Shown here piece after piece: positions 21,165-32,387 of a stretch of DNA of 45,787 nt. The position numbers were made by a program, and so were the translations under genes. The notes beneath the pieces were generated by a model that saw only the letters and a list, made by a program, of their open reading frames with translations, searched no databases and had not been told where the DNA came from. This stretch comes from Gnomoniopsis sp. IMI 355080 (lineage: Eukaryota > Ascomycota > Sordariomycetes > Diaporthales > Gnomoniaceae): NCBI GenBank assembly GCA_027946555.1, contig JAPEVC010000264.1, positions 1 to 45,787 on the forward strand, read 5' to 3'. Each line of letters starts with the position of its first letter. Positions within the stretch are counted from its first letter, which is position 1.

Positions 21165-22687
21165 GGTGATGTTGCCATTCAATTGTGGTGTGGGTTGGGG
21201 AGTGAGGGTGAAGGCGAAAGAAAACGTTGGTTACAACGGTAAGATCGGGGATGAAAAACAGGGGTGCGAAGATGAGATGAAGCGGTGCAAGGATGAAATA
21301 GCACGATACTCGCCGGTGGGATTTGACTGAAGAAGGGAAAAAGTGAAAGCCCTGGAGTGCTGGTCGTATTCTTCTTGCGGTGCGTTGTTGCTGGCAGGAA
21401 AGAAAAGCGGATGGCTTCAAAGTAAAGGCCGACGGGGTTGCCAGTTGCAGGTTTGCAGGCGAGAGAGGGCAGCGGTGCGGCAGGGAGGTGCAATTAAGAA
21501 ATATGTAGAATGGCCGAGAAGAAAAGCGACAACGGCATGGAATCACCACAATGGCTTTGCAAGACGTATTGATACTCAGCTTTGCGATTGATTCTCGTGA
21601 CGGCTGTATGTGTGTATGTGGTGGATGGCCTTGATGTGGTCTGCAAAGGGGAATACACCCCGGTCGGTATCTGGCCAATCACATCGTCTGGAGCTGGCAG
21701 GTACCGCTCCCATACAATTTTGGCAGCTGGGGTACTTACACGCCCTCGGCTGGCCAAATCTATTAGTCTCCACTCTTTGGGAATGACCTCTGTCGCTTTT
21801 GCCTCATGGGCAGTCTTTGCCGGCGATGCCGACAAGACGTACGTCTTCTGGCTCATGTTACTGTTCGTTACCCATATCGACATTCTTATGAGGCAAGCGG
21901 CCTCACATCTCAGGAGCTTCTTTGTAAATCTACCAGGTGCTGGGCCAAACAAAACCTGCAACATTGCCAATCATGCCGCCCAGAGACCCGCATTGACTAC
22001 TGATTCTCGCAGTGCACGTTAGCATACACGGGCAATTTCCCATTACATCTGTCCATTTATTACACCTGGTTTATTGTCATCTACTGAGGGATTTCAACAA
22101 TTCGATACAAGATTGCATCAAAAGCATGCAAGTTCCGCTGCTCGGGTGGCTGTTGTGTGCAGCACGTGTGTATAGATAGGTCTGATATTTTGCATCAGAA
22201 CGTTGCTTTCTCCCGTCTTCCGCCTCTCAAGCAACACCATATGAAATTAAGTATATGTCTACGCAAACGCATTCAAAAACTTCACCCGTCGCCTGGGCAT
22301 ATTCGTTGTATTTCTTTCATTCTCCTTGTACGAATGAATTCGAATAGACGTGCATCTATTACCAACGCAGCGTGGCCGATGGCGGGAAGCGGGAAAGTGG
22401 GCATGGACACTACCTTGACGGCCCTGACTACACAGTAAAGGTTTGAGCCTTTCTGACAGGGATCTGATTGGGTCAATCTCGAAAACCCGGATCCTTGTCC
22501 AAAACCCTCGCCGTGATCAACCCTGGCGAGAACCGCATGCACAGTTGACTTTGAGGCTGTCAAGTGAGCATAAGTGAGCTGCATGACCACATTGATTCAT
22601 GATCTGGGCTCTACTAGTACTGACGCGGCGCAGGTTTACTATACTAACGTACTTGTATATTTATTTCATTCGCACTAGTGTTCCAGT
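21165..22687. promoter_or_regulatory. Divergent promoter region, nuclear-type gene / Bmt5-type gene
   Basis: This 1.5-kb space lies between outward-facing start codons. Overlapping open frames of 60-173 codons occur on both strands between 21160 and 22020, but none shows a recognisable domain or a convincing exon pattern. It is best read as two 5' regions. Confidence 0.5.
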
Positions 22688-23651
22688 ATGGCCAAGAAGC
22701 GCAAGCTCCTCCAGCAGAAACAAAAATCCAAATCATCATCCAAAGCCGGTGGTCTCCACAAACCCCCCGCTAAAGGCCCCAAGTCAAACGTCCAGGCAGG
22801 TAAAGCAGAGGCGAAGTCCAGCACAACACAGAATACTCCTCAGCGAGATCGGGCACCTACCATACCCTTTGCTCCTGAAGATGCCATTCTCTTAGTGGGC
22901 GAGGGTGACCTCAGCTTCTCACGGGCTCTAGTCGAACACCACAACTGCGAGAATGTTACAGCAACGGTACTGGAAGCCAATCTGGAGGAGCTCAAGGCAA
23001 AGTACCCCCACGTACAAGAGAATGTGGACATCATCGAGGGGGACGGGAGCAAGATTATTTACAATGTCGATGCAAAGAAGATGGGACCCTGGCGCAAGAA
23101 ATCCGGCAAAGACTCAATAAGCGTCTTCGACAGGATAAGTATGCAGCTTACACCATGCCTTTCCCCATGCCACCACTTCTTGTCAACCATCTCCTGCTGA
23201 CTTATTTTGCTTCAAAGTTTTCAATTTTCCCCATGTGGGCGGCAAGTCTACCGACGTCAACCGCCAGGTGCGGTATAACCAAGAGCTCCTTGTCGAGTTC
23301 TTTAAACGCGCCCTGCTCTCCCTCGCCCCGGGCGGCACCATCATCGTCACGCTTTTCGAGGGCGAACCTTACACCCTCTGGAACATCCGCGATCTGGGCC
23401 GCCACTCTGGGTTGCAGGTTGAGCGGAGTTTCCGCTTCCAGGCGTCTGCATACCCTGGGTATCACCACGCGAGAACACTGGGCGTGGTGCGGAGTAAGAA
23501 TGGGGACGTCGGTGGCGGCTGGAAGGGAGAGGCGAGGTCTTCTAGGAGTTATGTGTTTGTGAGGAAAGATGAGGTACCAAAACCTGTGGCAGCAACGAAA
23601 AAGCGGAAGAGGGGAGAGGATGATGATGACGAAGACGACGATGACGACTGA
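22688..23651 (+). CDS. bmt5: Bmt5-type 25S rRNA (uridine-N3) methyltransferase
   Basis: This is a SAM-dependent methyltransferase of the DUF2431/BMT5-like family. The yeast member Bmt5 makes m3U2634 in 25S rRNA in the nucleolus. Two exons (22688-23138, 23218-23651) encode 294 aa. A Lys-rich N-terminal tail (MAKKRKLLQQKQKSKSSSK), probably a nucleolar signal, precedes a Rossmann-like core. It opens with ILLVGEGDLSFSRAL (SAM-binding loop GEGDLSFS, ~71-78), then ATVLEANLEELKAKYP, and after the intron IFNFPHVGGKSTDVNRQVRYNQ, the family's most diagnostic block. PGGTIIVTLFEGEPYTLWNI and SFRFQASAYPGYHHART follow. The protein ends in an acidic tail (RGEDDDDEDDDDD). The intron falls just before the NFPHVGG motif in phase 1. 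Confidence 0.95.
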
Positions 23652-24561
23652 GAAGGAGCGTCTGGACCCGAGGACTCCCAATGCGGCATCAACAAGTCAT
23701 CAAATTCTATCAATTACAAATAACGCGGCATCAAAGATTTTGAACTCCAAGAAGGGGTGGGCGTAGACCTACTGGTACCTTAGGGTTCCAGAGATCCAAG
23801 ACCCTTGCGAGCATTGCAGTTTAGCTATTTACATCAGGGCGTCATGGTTCAGGCCGGTGCACGAAGAGCATACCAGTCAGACTCCCAAATACTTAAACAG
23901 TCAATAGAAGACTAAGCTTCCGAAAGGGAATTCAGATGTACACTTTGGGAGCTTATTAGCTGTCGATACAGACCCAGACATGCGTTCCCATCCAAGAGTA
24001 CCTAGACACCTTCAGGATGCCATTCGATACACCAACAATGTCCATGTTCCCAAGGGCGACTAGAGTCCTCAGATATGCCATATTTCATTTTGCATCTGTG
24101 TTATCTTTACGCAAATAAGAAGATGACTGATTGTCTGTTAGTCTGTATTGCCCTCTCTGACCTCCGCATTGGAGATAATTGACCTGGTAATTGTCCTGAA
24201 CATATATCTAGCAGATTTAACCTGTTGTTGTTCACTATTCCAAAAGTCCAGTGAAATTACTGAGACCTGGGTCACCCGGGCAACGACTGAAATGCAGGAC
24301 AACGTCTTTCAGAGGGCCAGGAAGGCTCAGAGTTTAGTATCAAGTGCTTACTAGGACATTGTGGTGCCATAGGATCTGACAGACACATTTCAGTACTTAC
24401 CGAGATTATGCTAAAAGAATTTGGCTTGGTAAACGGTATGAATTGTTGGACAGTCTGAAGATATCAGTTGTGGTATTGAGCTCCCACTCTCACTTTTTCA
24501 GACTTGAAAATGTTATCAAACTACCCAGGCAACTTTACTAATTCGATGCACAACTCCTATT
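23652..24561. other. Convergent intergenic region, no gene seen
   Basis: This 910-bp region separates the 3' ends of the rRNA methyltransferase (+) and the GH28 gene (-). It is somewhat more AT-rich than the flanking coding DNA. No coding or RNA feature is supported. Confidence 0.6.
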
Positions 24562-25861
24562 TCATCCACTTGCTCCTGAGACACATGTGATCCCCGGGTT
24601 GCTATCAATATTGTTACACAACACCTCAGACGTTGACTCTGACGAGATGACAGTGTAGTCTGTAAAGTATAAGTCACAGGTCCCTGCTGCCGGGCAATCG
24701 ATGTTAGATGTGACAGTCCCTGCCTGCGTCTTTGTTTGGCCAGAGAAATTCTCAAAGTAGATGTCTGTAAATACAGCCTCACTGGGGTATTCGGCGCAAT
24801 AATCGGCATCTGCGTTGTAACAACTCTGGATCTGTACCGCATACTCGCATTGATCGACAACCACGTTCGACCAAGTCACGTTAGAGACAGTCGCCGTGCC
24901 GTAATCAGGCCCGCCAGGATAGACTTTGATGCCGGCAGCCTTGCCACAGTTGGTCATGGTGACATTGTTGACGTAGACGTTCTTGACATTGTCGGCATTT
25001 GTCTCTGCCAAAGAGCCCACGGAGAGGCCATGGTTTGTCCCTGCATACATGTTGGTATCTGTAGATGTCGGACGCTATGTGTGTAATCGTGGAGAGAACG
25101 CTTCTTTATTACATACCAGCGCATGTGATACGCTCCACTGTCACATAGTTCGAACCAGACTTGAAGGCAACGCAATCGTCCTGGTTCTCAACATAGATGT
25201 CGTTGATAGTGGTATACGTGCTTTCTCCAATATCGAACCCATCCGTATTCTTTGGAGCATTGGTCGACTTGGACGCCGCCGTCATAGTAAGACTGGCATA
25301 CTGAACATTCGACACTGATCCCTTTTGTGAGAAGAACACATTTGGGGGGTTCTTCACACTGAACCCGCCAACGTAGATGTTTGAGCCCCCCGAAATATAG
25401 AAGACTGTGGGCCGTGCCAGCGAGCTGTTGGCGGCGAACTGATCATAAGCGTCCTGTCCGTTACCGTCGATAACACCAGAGCCAGTCAGAGAGCGGAACT
25501 TGGCACCACTGATGCTGTTCAAAGAGATTATGGCCGTTTGTGTCGCCCAGTACGTCGTGTCAGTGGACGACTTGAGCGTGCCCTCGAGCTGAAAGTCACA
25601 GCCCACGCAGCCTGTGAATGAAAGGGCTGAACGCAGACTGTAGGTTGTTCCTGCAGGTATCACAATGATCCCGCCATTACCGCAGGACTTAATTGCCGCC
25701 GCGATGGCTGGGGTGTCGTCCTGCTGCGTGTCACCCAAGGAGGCAGGAGTACAGCTGGCGCGCTTCTCGATCGTCGAGTCGGCGCGTTGCTGGGATGTGA
25801 TCGAGACAGCGACAGCAGACCAGGCCGCTGTCATAAGAAGATAGACGGAGCTGGATCTCAT
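24562..25861 (-). CDS. xghA: Secreted GH28 hydrolase, xylogalacturonan hydrolase type
   Basis: This predicted secreted enzyme cleaves the xylose-substituted galacturonan of pectin. Two exons (25117-25861, 24562-25040) give 407 aa, the length of Aspergillus XghA (about 406). A signal peptide (MRSSSVYLLMTAAWSAVAVS) is followed by a likely Kex2-type KR site (TIEKR). The right-handed beta-helix carries the GH28 motifs: KNTDGFDIGEST (~207), NQDDCVAFKSGSNYVTVE (~228), NHGLSVGSL (~251) and AGIKVYPGG (~286). The usual GHG is NHG and the usual RIK is GIK. These variants, together with the C-terminal TCVSGASG, match what I recall of xylogalacturonan hydrolases rather than endo-polygalacturonases. Several N-glycosylation sequons are present. 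It is divergent from the pectin methylesterase at 26949. An exo-polygalacturonase is the main alternative. Confidence 0.88.
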
Positions 25862-26130
25862 GGTTTAAGTGGGCATTTGCAGCCAGGGAGCGCAAAAACC
25901 GAGGTATGTAAGTAGGTAGTCAGAATTTGTCCACAAGAATTCACTTCAGTGCAACTCATTGGCAACACCGCTACCTATTTTGCCAACCTTTATAGACAAT
26001 GTTTCTCACGCTTCATATGTCCGCGCACCAAGTCTGTCTAGACAAATAGCTGCGGGCACAAGCCCTCTCTCAATCCGGAGAAGCAGGGCAGAGAGCGTAT
26101 TAAGCGATGGCTTCGGTGTCTAGGAATTGC

Positions 26131-26141
26131 TCCTTGGTGGA
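26131..26141 (+). promoter_or_regulatory. GARE-like site proximal to xghA
   Basis: TCCTTGGTGGA matches the fungal galacturonic-acid-responsive element TYATTGGTGGA at 10 of 11 positions and includes the GaaR core CCNCCAA on the minus strand. It lies about 270 bp upstream of the xylogalacturonan hydrolase start codon. Confidence 0.5.
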
Positions 26142-26639
26142 AGTCGAATACTCCATGCTTAGCCCTATTTCTTAACCCCAGATCGTTGTCCAGCTAATTC
26201 AACGGCTGACGGTGGGGTCACATCCGTACTGGGTATGCAACCCTAAGCATAAATAATGGCGAGGCTTGTGGTTGTAAATCATTATCATGAAATAACTGCG
26301 CTGTTGTCAATACAAAATCAAGACAAGTCAAAACCAGCGGTTCAGGAACCGGGCGTCATATCAGATCACGAGATGCAAACCGTATGCCCACCTCGTCGAT
26401 TACTTCATTCTTTGTGGATTAGCCACGACTCTTCATACCTAGGCAACGATTATGCATGCACGATTCTGGGGCTCACTGTAAGGCTCCCAACACTGTGTAA
26501 CCTCCATTTGGACCTCCGGTGCCCGTGGGCCCGGAGCTCGTATTGAGGCAATAGAACTCTATTGGGCAAGGAGCTCGGCAAGAGGTCACGACCATTTTCA
26601 TTCGACTGGTAGTGTCACAATTTGTCATTCTGAGTTTTT

Positions 26640-26650
26640 ATATTGGTGGA
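26640..26650 (+). promoter_or_regulatory. GARE-like site proximal to the pectin methylesterase gene
   Basis: ATATTGGTGGA matches TYATTGGTGGA at 10 of 11 positions and contains the full CCNCCAAT core on the minus strand. It lies about 300 bp upstream of the methylesterase start codon. Confidence 0.5.
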
Positions 26651-26818
26651 TTTGCTTGGAGCTTGCGGATTGTGTATGTCCACATACTTGCTGACAACGG
26701 TCAAAGACGGAAGCAGGCAAACCACGCCTACCTTAGGTAGGTAGGTCGGTATGTAATCCGGCGATTCGCTCTCCAGGGCTATCAAATATCACCTTGTGGG
26801 TAGATGAGTGGGAGTATC

Positions 26819-26838
26819 ATATAATTCCATATAATTCC
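26819..26838 (+). repeat. Tandem ATATAATTCC x2 (TATA-like)
   Basis: Two perfect 10-bp copies sit 110-130 bp before the methylesterase ATG. Either copy could serve as the TATA element. Confidence 0.7.
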
Positions 26839-26948
26839 ACTAGATCCTAAAGTCTCGCTCATGAGCACCGTGGTACAGTTCAATTTTTGGCCCCAGTCAA
26901 AGTCAAGCAATTCAGACGCACCAACGTATTTCTCTCTTACGTGTCACC

Positions 26949-28309
26949 ATGCGCCTGAGGCTCTGTACCCTGGTTGTCGGGCTTCATGCTCTCGCAACCA
27001 TTAAAGCGAGTCCTCTCAACAAGAGGACGGCCCGTACCAGCCCCCCAAACGGGTGTTTGGTAGTGAGCACTTCGCCTTCCAGTGGACAGTATAGTAACAT
27101 GAACGATGCGGTTGCAGCACTTGGCAGTGAAAGTAGTTCCACGTCTGCTTGTATCTTTGTCTACTCTGGCACTTATACAGTGGGCTCAGACCAAATCTAT
27201 ATCAATTATGCAGGAAACCTAACGCTTTACGGGGAGACCGCCGAGTAAGCTTCTACCAGTCGATCTGTATACTCATCGATGGACACATCCCAAGACAGGT
27301 GGAGCACATCAAGTACTAATGTTGTGGAATAAAAGTACCGGCAGCTATTCAGACAACGTGGTCACGTTCCAGCGCAACATGACCTCCACAGCCGCTGGCA
27401 ACCTCGATGGGTCTGCGGTCATGAATGTTGTCAGCGCCAACTTCAAAGCGTACAACATGAACTTCAAGAACATCTATGGGGCTGGAACCCAAGCTGTCGC
27501 AGTCACAGCGAATGGAAACCAGCAGGGCTACTACGGTGTGGGCTTCTACGGCTACCAGGACACCCTCTACGCCAAAGGCGGTGCGCAGTATTATTCAAAT
27601 TGTTACATAGAAGGAGCAGTCGATTACATCTTTGGAGGCGCCGCTGCGTGGTTTGGCGAATGTACGAGTGAGTCATTATGTCCCACCATGTCCTTTTGGC
27701 TGAGAAGAGAGGGCTCATTAAAGGCAATACGCCACTCGAAATCCAGTCGCAAGCAACGGGGGTGGAGCAATCACCGCGAATTCACGACAGACTGATGATA
27801 CCACCTGGTACGTAATTGACCACAGCGAGGTAAGTTCTCATCTCATCTATCTTATTCTGTAATCAGATCGGACTAATAATTTTCTCGGGCTGCTTGACAG
27901 ATCACCGAAGCATCTGGATATAGTTTGAGCGGAAAAGTTTACCTGGGGAGGCCATGGCGAGCTCTTGCGCGGGTGATCTTCCAGAATTCCGTCCTCACCG
28001 ACGTTGTCGCAGCCGCAGGTTGGACGACTCTGGCCGCTGATGCCACACCGTGAGTAGATACAAACGTGTCTACAATACTTCAAGATCCTCCAAGCTGAAC
28101 CTGATTTAGCATTTTCGAGGAATACGGCAATTCTGGAGCCGGAAGCTCAACTTCTGCCAGAATCTGTGAGTGGGCCCCTTAATTGTCGTCGCTCATGAAC
28201 ACAGACTTACTAGCTCTTTACAGATGAGACAGTGGCCACCGCTGCAGTGACCAAAGATCAGCTTTGGGGAGGTAGCAGTTGGGAAAGCTGGACAGATACA
28301 TCCTACTAG
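26949..28309 (+). CDS. Secreted pectin methylesterase (CE8), 6 exons
   Basis: The enzyme removes methyl esters from homogalacturonan, exposing it to galacturonases and lyases. Six exons (26949-27244, 27336-27667, 27747-27829, 27901-28049, 28110-28165, 28224-28309) sum to 1002 nt, 333 aa, the usual fungal size. A signal peptide (MRLRLCTLVVGLHALATIKA) precedes a KR site. Conserved CE8 blocks are ADTGSYSDNVVTF across junction 1, QGYYGVGFYGYQDTLYAK (Gln and first catalytic Asp, ~172), YIEGAVDYIFGGAAAWF (second Asp, ~195), CTIASNGGGAITANSR across junction 2, VYLGRPWRALARVIFQNS (Arg/Trp, ~252), and a Trp-rich end (LWGGSSWESWTDTSY). Intron 1 has an almost ideal TACTAAT branch site at 27314-27320. 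Donors are GTAAGC, GTGAGT, GTAAGT, GTGAGT and GTGAGT. The gene looks intact. Confidence 0.95.
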
Positions 28310-30046
28310 TCACCACAATTCCACAGATCCTGTCATTCTCACCGTAGGCCTGCAACCTAAAGACACCGTCTACGAGACCATGAACAGCAAAGAAACAACA
28401 TCGTTGGTGGCACAGTTGCCGGTCTTCAACTAAAGTGAAATCTATGTGGTGCGTAAATCGATCATGTATCTGTTACGTATGCCAGATTAAAAACCGCCTT
28501 GATTATAAAACCGCCTTGAGGATCATAAAGTCGTCCATTTGTATGTTCACTGATACTCTTTAAACCATCGCTTAGCAGTGAAAGCTATTTCTGGATGACG
28601 ATGTATCGAATAAGGCCTGTGGGCTATATATAATCGAGTGTAGGAGTCGATGGAAGCTGGAGAAGCCATGGACATCGTGTTTCTGACAGACTGACATTAT
28701 TGCAGTCTACTTTAGGCATGCTTGCGCTGATCTTTACCAAAATGTCTTTCATGGCTTTCAACTTCAAAAGATTAATTACAAGATACTGTTCTGCGACGCT
28801 GAGCAGCATCCAAGATCATCATTGCATTCACGTACATAGGTAGGATGCTAGGTTTACAAGCCGGTCTCAAAATCTCCTGTGGCATCATCTCCACTCTCCA
28901 GGGCCAAAGAATCATTATACAATTGTACGGACTATAAATGATCTCTACCTATGTACTCCTGAACTCAGCCCACATGTATCTGCATTGAGTCCAGATGTTT
29001 GCTAATTACAGTCTCAACATTTCGTGGGACCTAGGTATCTACCTACTGGTGACGAGGATAATCCACGAGCCCCGATTCTCAGCATTCACATATACCGGAC
29101 TAATCGCTCTCAAATCGCACATCTGGGCTACGTTTGGTCTCACAACTGTCTGTCTCTAAATCCATTCCCGAATTCCTTCGGCTCCCTAGCTTTCATCACC
29201 ATCGTCACACACCACCATCGACTACCCAAGTAGCCATCCACCCGGAAGTTTCCCCGCGCGCTTGCTCAGCGCCTGATGCACCCGTAATTACACATCCTCG
29301 TCATTATCTGCAGGTAGCCAGCCCATCAATCCTGTCATATCTCCCCGCCTCCTTCCGAAACAACACAGGCGCATGGCCGCATGTATCTGCCTTAGCACGC
29401 TAAGTACCTAGATACCTAAGGCAATGATCCAGAGACACTGTGCGCGATCTTTTTCTTTTTTTTCGGATTACACCAACAGGGACCTGGGAAGGTAGGTAGG
29501 CAAGCAGAAACTCGACCGCAGCAACAGCCCGTGGGTCACTAATGATGGGAAGTAGAGGATCATCCACAATAATACACCCACCTGAGACCTCGAGGGACGT
29601 TCGCGGGCGATCCGCGCAGATTTTGAATGCACATAGCCGTATGACGCTTGGAGCTTGGACTTACTGGACTAGCCCATCCGGCACTGTCTTATTTGCGTGC
29701 CCGCGTGCTTGCAACACTCACTAGATACTCCAGATCCTGCAGCATAAGCTCCATACACCAATGCATCAACTACCATAACGAGCGATGGACACTGTCTTCT
29801 TGTCATTACGGTCCCTCAACGCCTCAGCAGCCGTGTATATCACAGTCCGCTCCTCAACCCCATCTTGACGTTGACGAACGGGAATACCATCGCCGCAAAT
29901 TCCTGGCTCTCAGTCCGGCTTGTCCTGGTTTTTTTCTTCTTCTTTTTTTGGTGCTACACAAGAACACGGGGAATCTTGTCAGTAGCTGTAACGTGCCATA
30001 TTATCAAAACCTGGATCTGTCTCGGCCCTATTCACACTCTTGGCGT

Positions 30047-30058
30047 GGGGGGGGGGGG
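30047..30058 (+). repeat. Poly-G tract (12 nt)
   Basis: Twelve consecutive G interrupt otherwise mixed sequence in the gene-poor region. Confidence 0.95.
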
Positions 30059-30763
30059 TGAAAAGCACTGCAAGCTTCTATTCAGAGATGATGCAGGCAT
30101 ACTATGCCCACCCGGGTACTATTCAAGTGCGTATATGAGGCTCCCCGTTCGTTTTCTCACGCCTCATTTGCTCTGTGAGGTAACAGGGATATATAGCCTA
30201 AACCTGCTGAGGGTCGTGAACAGACCATGCCATGGGTGGTGATTTTTCAGCTGATTCTCCAGCAAACGCTTGCCCCAGTTTGTTGTTTTGATATATTTAA
30301 GTGGGTATCCTTACCTAGGTGTATACTACCTAGCCAAGCTCTATAGAGTCGGAGGCTGAATCACCAACCGCCCCACACCAGACTACCGCCTCATCGCAAG
30401 GATATGCGCATATGGCATCTGCATTGGGCGCCCAATATAGCAATTACTGTGACGTATTCTTCACGACGAACGCACAGGATCCGGAGAAACCTGGAGACAA
30501 CGAGATACTTCCCGCACGTCACATTCACTTCCACAATCTTTGTCTTTTTTGGTAGGCGGAGTTTGAGAGGGCCGGAAGGGAATCGCAGTGTGCTTTGCAA
30601 TCTGTAGTCGGTGTGAAGGAGCAAGAAACTGGGCCGATGGTCTGCGGGCCCAATCAAATCGTATAGGTACTTCGGGAAGGGCGGCAAATGCGTGAACGTA
30701 GAAGCTGCTGGGCTTCAGTGCTACACGCTTCGGTCTGCTAGCAGGCTAGTTATCTGTAACCCA

Positions 30764-30793
30764 CCAACCTACCTAGGTATCTAGGTAGGTTGG
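30764..30793. repeat. Perfect 13-bp inverted repeat, 4-nt loop (TACCTAGGTA class)
   Basis: CCAACCTACCTAG, loop GTAT, then CTAGGTAGGTTGG. It is the longest member of a set of TACCTAGGTA-like palindromes scattered between the genes of this window. Confidence 0.95.
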
Positions 30794-32387
30794 AGAAGTG
30801 GTGGCGGTTGGGAAGCCTCTGATTACTTTCAATTAGTGCCAGGGAGCCGACCCGGTTCGTCCCAATGGACTGGTAGCTGAACAAGGCTGGATCACAGTCC
30901 GTCCAACAGAAGTAACTCTTTTTTCTTTCCGAAGCGGCGCAGGAGGCGAGACCGGGAGATCGAGCCCTTGTCGACAAGATGAAGTCAAATTGCATGTCCG
31001 CAGACATCTAGGACAAAGAGCCTCGCGGGTTTTCGTGAGACAGTCCAATTTCATGGGTGATGACGGGGCAACGCGTCCGTGACCTTGTGTCCTCGCTACG
31101 TACATTCTCTGCTGCCTTCGGTCAACCAATGCAAACCGAGAGCATGATCTTGAAAGAAAATCGTCAGTTCTCAGATGCTGTGAGAGGACTGCCGTTCTGA
31201 GGCCGGTCGTATCTCCAACGCATTATTCTGACGTCTCCGATATAAATCGGACTTACTAGGAACCCCCCCCCCACCGGTGGCCGGTTGGCTACGGATGCTC
31301 CAGCCTTGGAAATGATCGGGCTCGATTGCCCAAGCAATGTCGTTTTTCTTCCCTTGTTGATTGGGAAGTGCCTCGTTGTGGACATAGGACTGGGGCATTT
31401 GCTTGAATGGATCAAAGTGTCGAGGAAATTCTGGTTCCCTCCGGAAACTAAAGGTTGTTTAGCAGGTGGCATATCAATATTGACACAAATACTCAATAAT
31501 ACGGATCTTGCTGCCATCATGTCCTTTGCGAGCGTCACAGAATTTCACATAGTCGTGTAAAGAAAAAAACCTGGATTAAACAGAAGATACCGATAAATAC
31601 GATGGATATTGATGTAGGCTTGATGATAGAAACAGAAATTAAGAGCATGCAATAAACACACAATTGGAAACCACCACTTTGGTCCCAAAACCTCCTCGTC
31701 GCCCTGGCCTTCCCCATATCCATAAATCTTTCATCCAAGAGTTCTTCCTCGTCCAGTCATCCACCTTTGCTCCGCGCTAAATATATTTGACCCACACTCC
31801 GCACGCCTCGTTGCCCTTTCTATAAGTCGTAATTCCTCCTCGAAACACCTGGCTACGACGCTTACTGTTGAACAGCGGCGTAGCCGTTGCCGTCGAAAAT
31901 AGCATCTGAAAATCACAACATCCACCTCCTCCTGGTTCAATCTGTCGAGGGGTATCGTCCTTCTTTTTTTCTTCGGGGGCCAACAACCCGGTCGTCTGCA
32001 AATAGGGAATTCTGTGTGAAAGAAAAACGGTGTGTCGTGGAGCTTCGTTGCATGGGACGCCGGAATCATGCTGAAATTAAGGACGCTGCCGAGTAACGAG
32101 TTGCCTAAATAAGATCGCATGTACGCTGGGAAAATCGATAAAGAGCCTGGCGACCAAATTGTCCAGCCGTCATCAAGCCACTTGCTATACCATCTACTTG
32201 CCAGTGCAAAGAAGATCACCAAATGTGTTGTAGAGAGCCAACGCGAAAAAGTAATGTTAGGGCTGCGAAGCCTGGTGTTGTTGTACGGGGGAAATCACTC
32301 CAGCCGACCCAAAGGACGATGTCGTTCTTGTAAACTGTCGAGATCCAAAGATTGCTTCCATCCTCCAAACTCAGTTGCTTCGATCAA

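Larger units (their letters stand above)
25862..26948. promoter_or_regulatory. Shared divergent promoter of two pectinase genes
   Basis: This 1087-bp gap separates the two start codons. It contains two TTGGTGGA cores (26134-26141 and 26643-26650) like the galacturonic-acid-responsive element recognised by GaaR. It also has several CreA-type SYGGRG sites (CCGGAG 26075-26080, CTGGGG as CCCCAG 26176-26181, GTGGGG 26212-26217, CTGGGG 26466-26471). A TATA-like tandem repeat lies at 26819-26838, before the methylesterase. This suggests induction by pectin breakdown products and glucose repression. Binding is inferred from motif matches only. Confidence 0.6.
28310..32387. other. 4.1-kb gene-poor region downstream of the pectinase pair
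   Basis: No gene with recognisable features is supported. It holds a 40-codon coding-like frame just after the methylesterase (to 28433), an AT-rich patch at 28.4-29.0 kb, polypyrimidine runs at 29450-29462 and 29928-29948, a G12 tract (30047-30058), a C10 tract (31263-31272), a perfect 13-bp hairpin (30764-30793) and several TACCTAGGTA-like motifs. Open frames of up to 137 codons overlap on both strands and look random. Confidence 0.6.

Noticed and set aside
21582..22022. 146-codon plus-strand frame between the nuclear-type and Bmt5-type genes
   Set aside because: No domain or conserved motif, overlapping frames on both strands, and located in the 5' region of two divergent genes.
29648..30242. 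Overlapping plus-strand frames of 125-137 codons in the gene-poor region
   Set aside because: They run through the poly-T and poly-G tracts and show no protein-like features or splice pattern.
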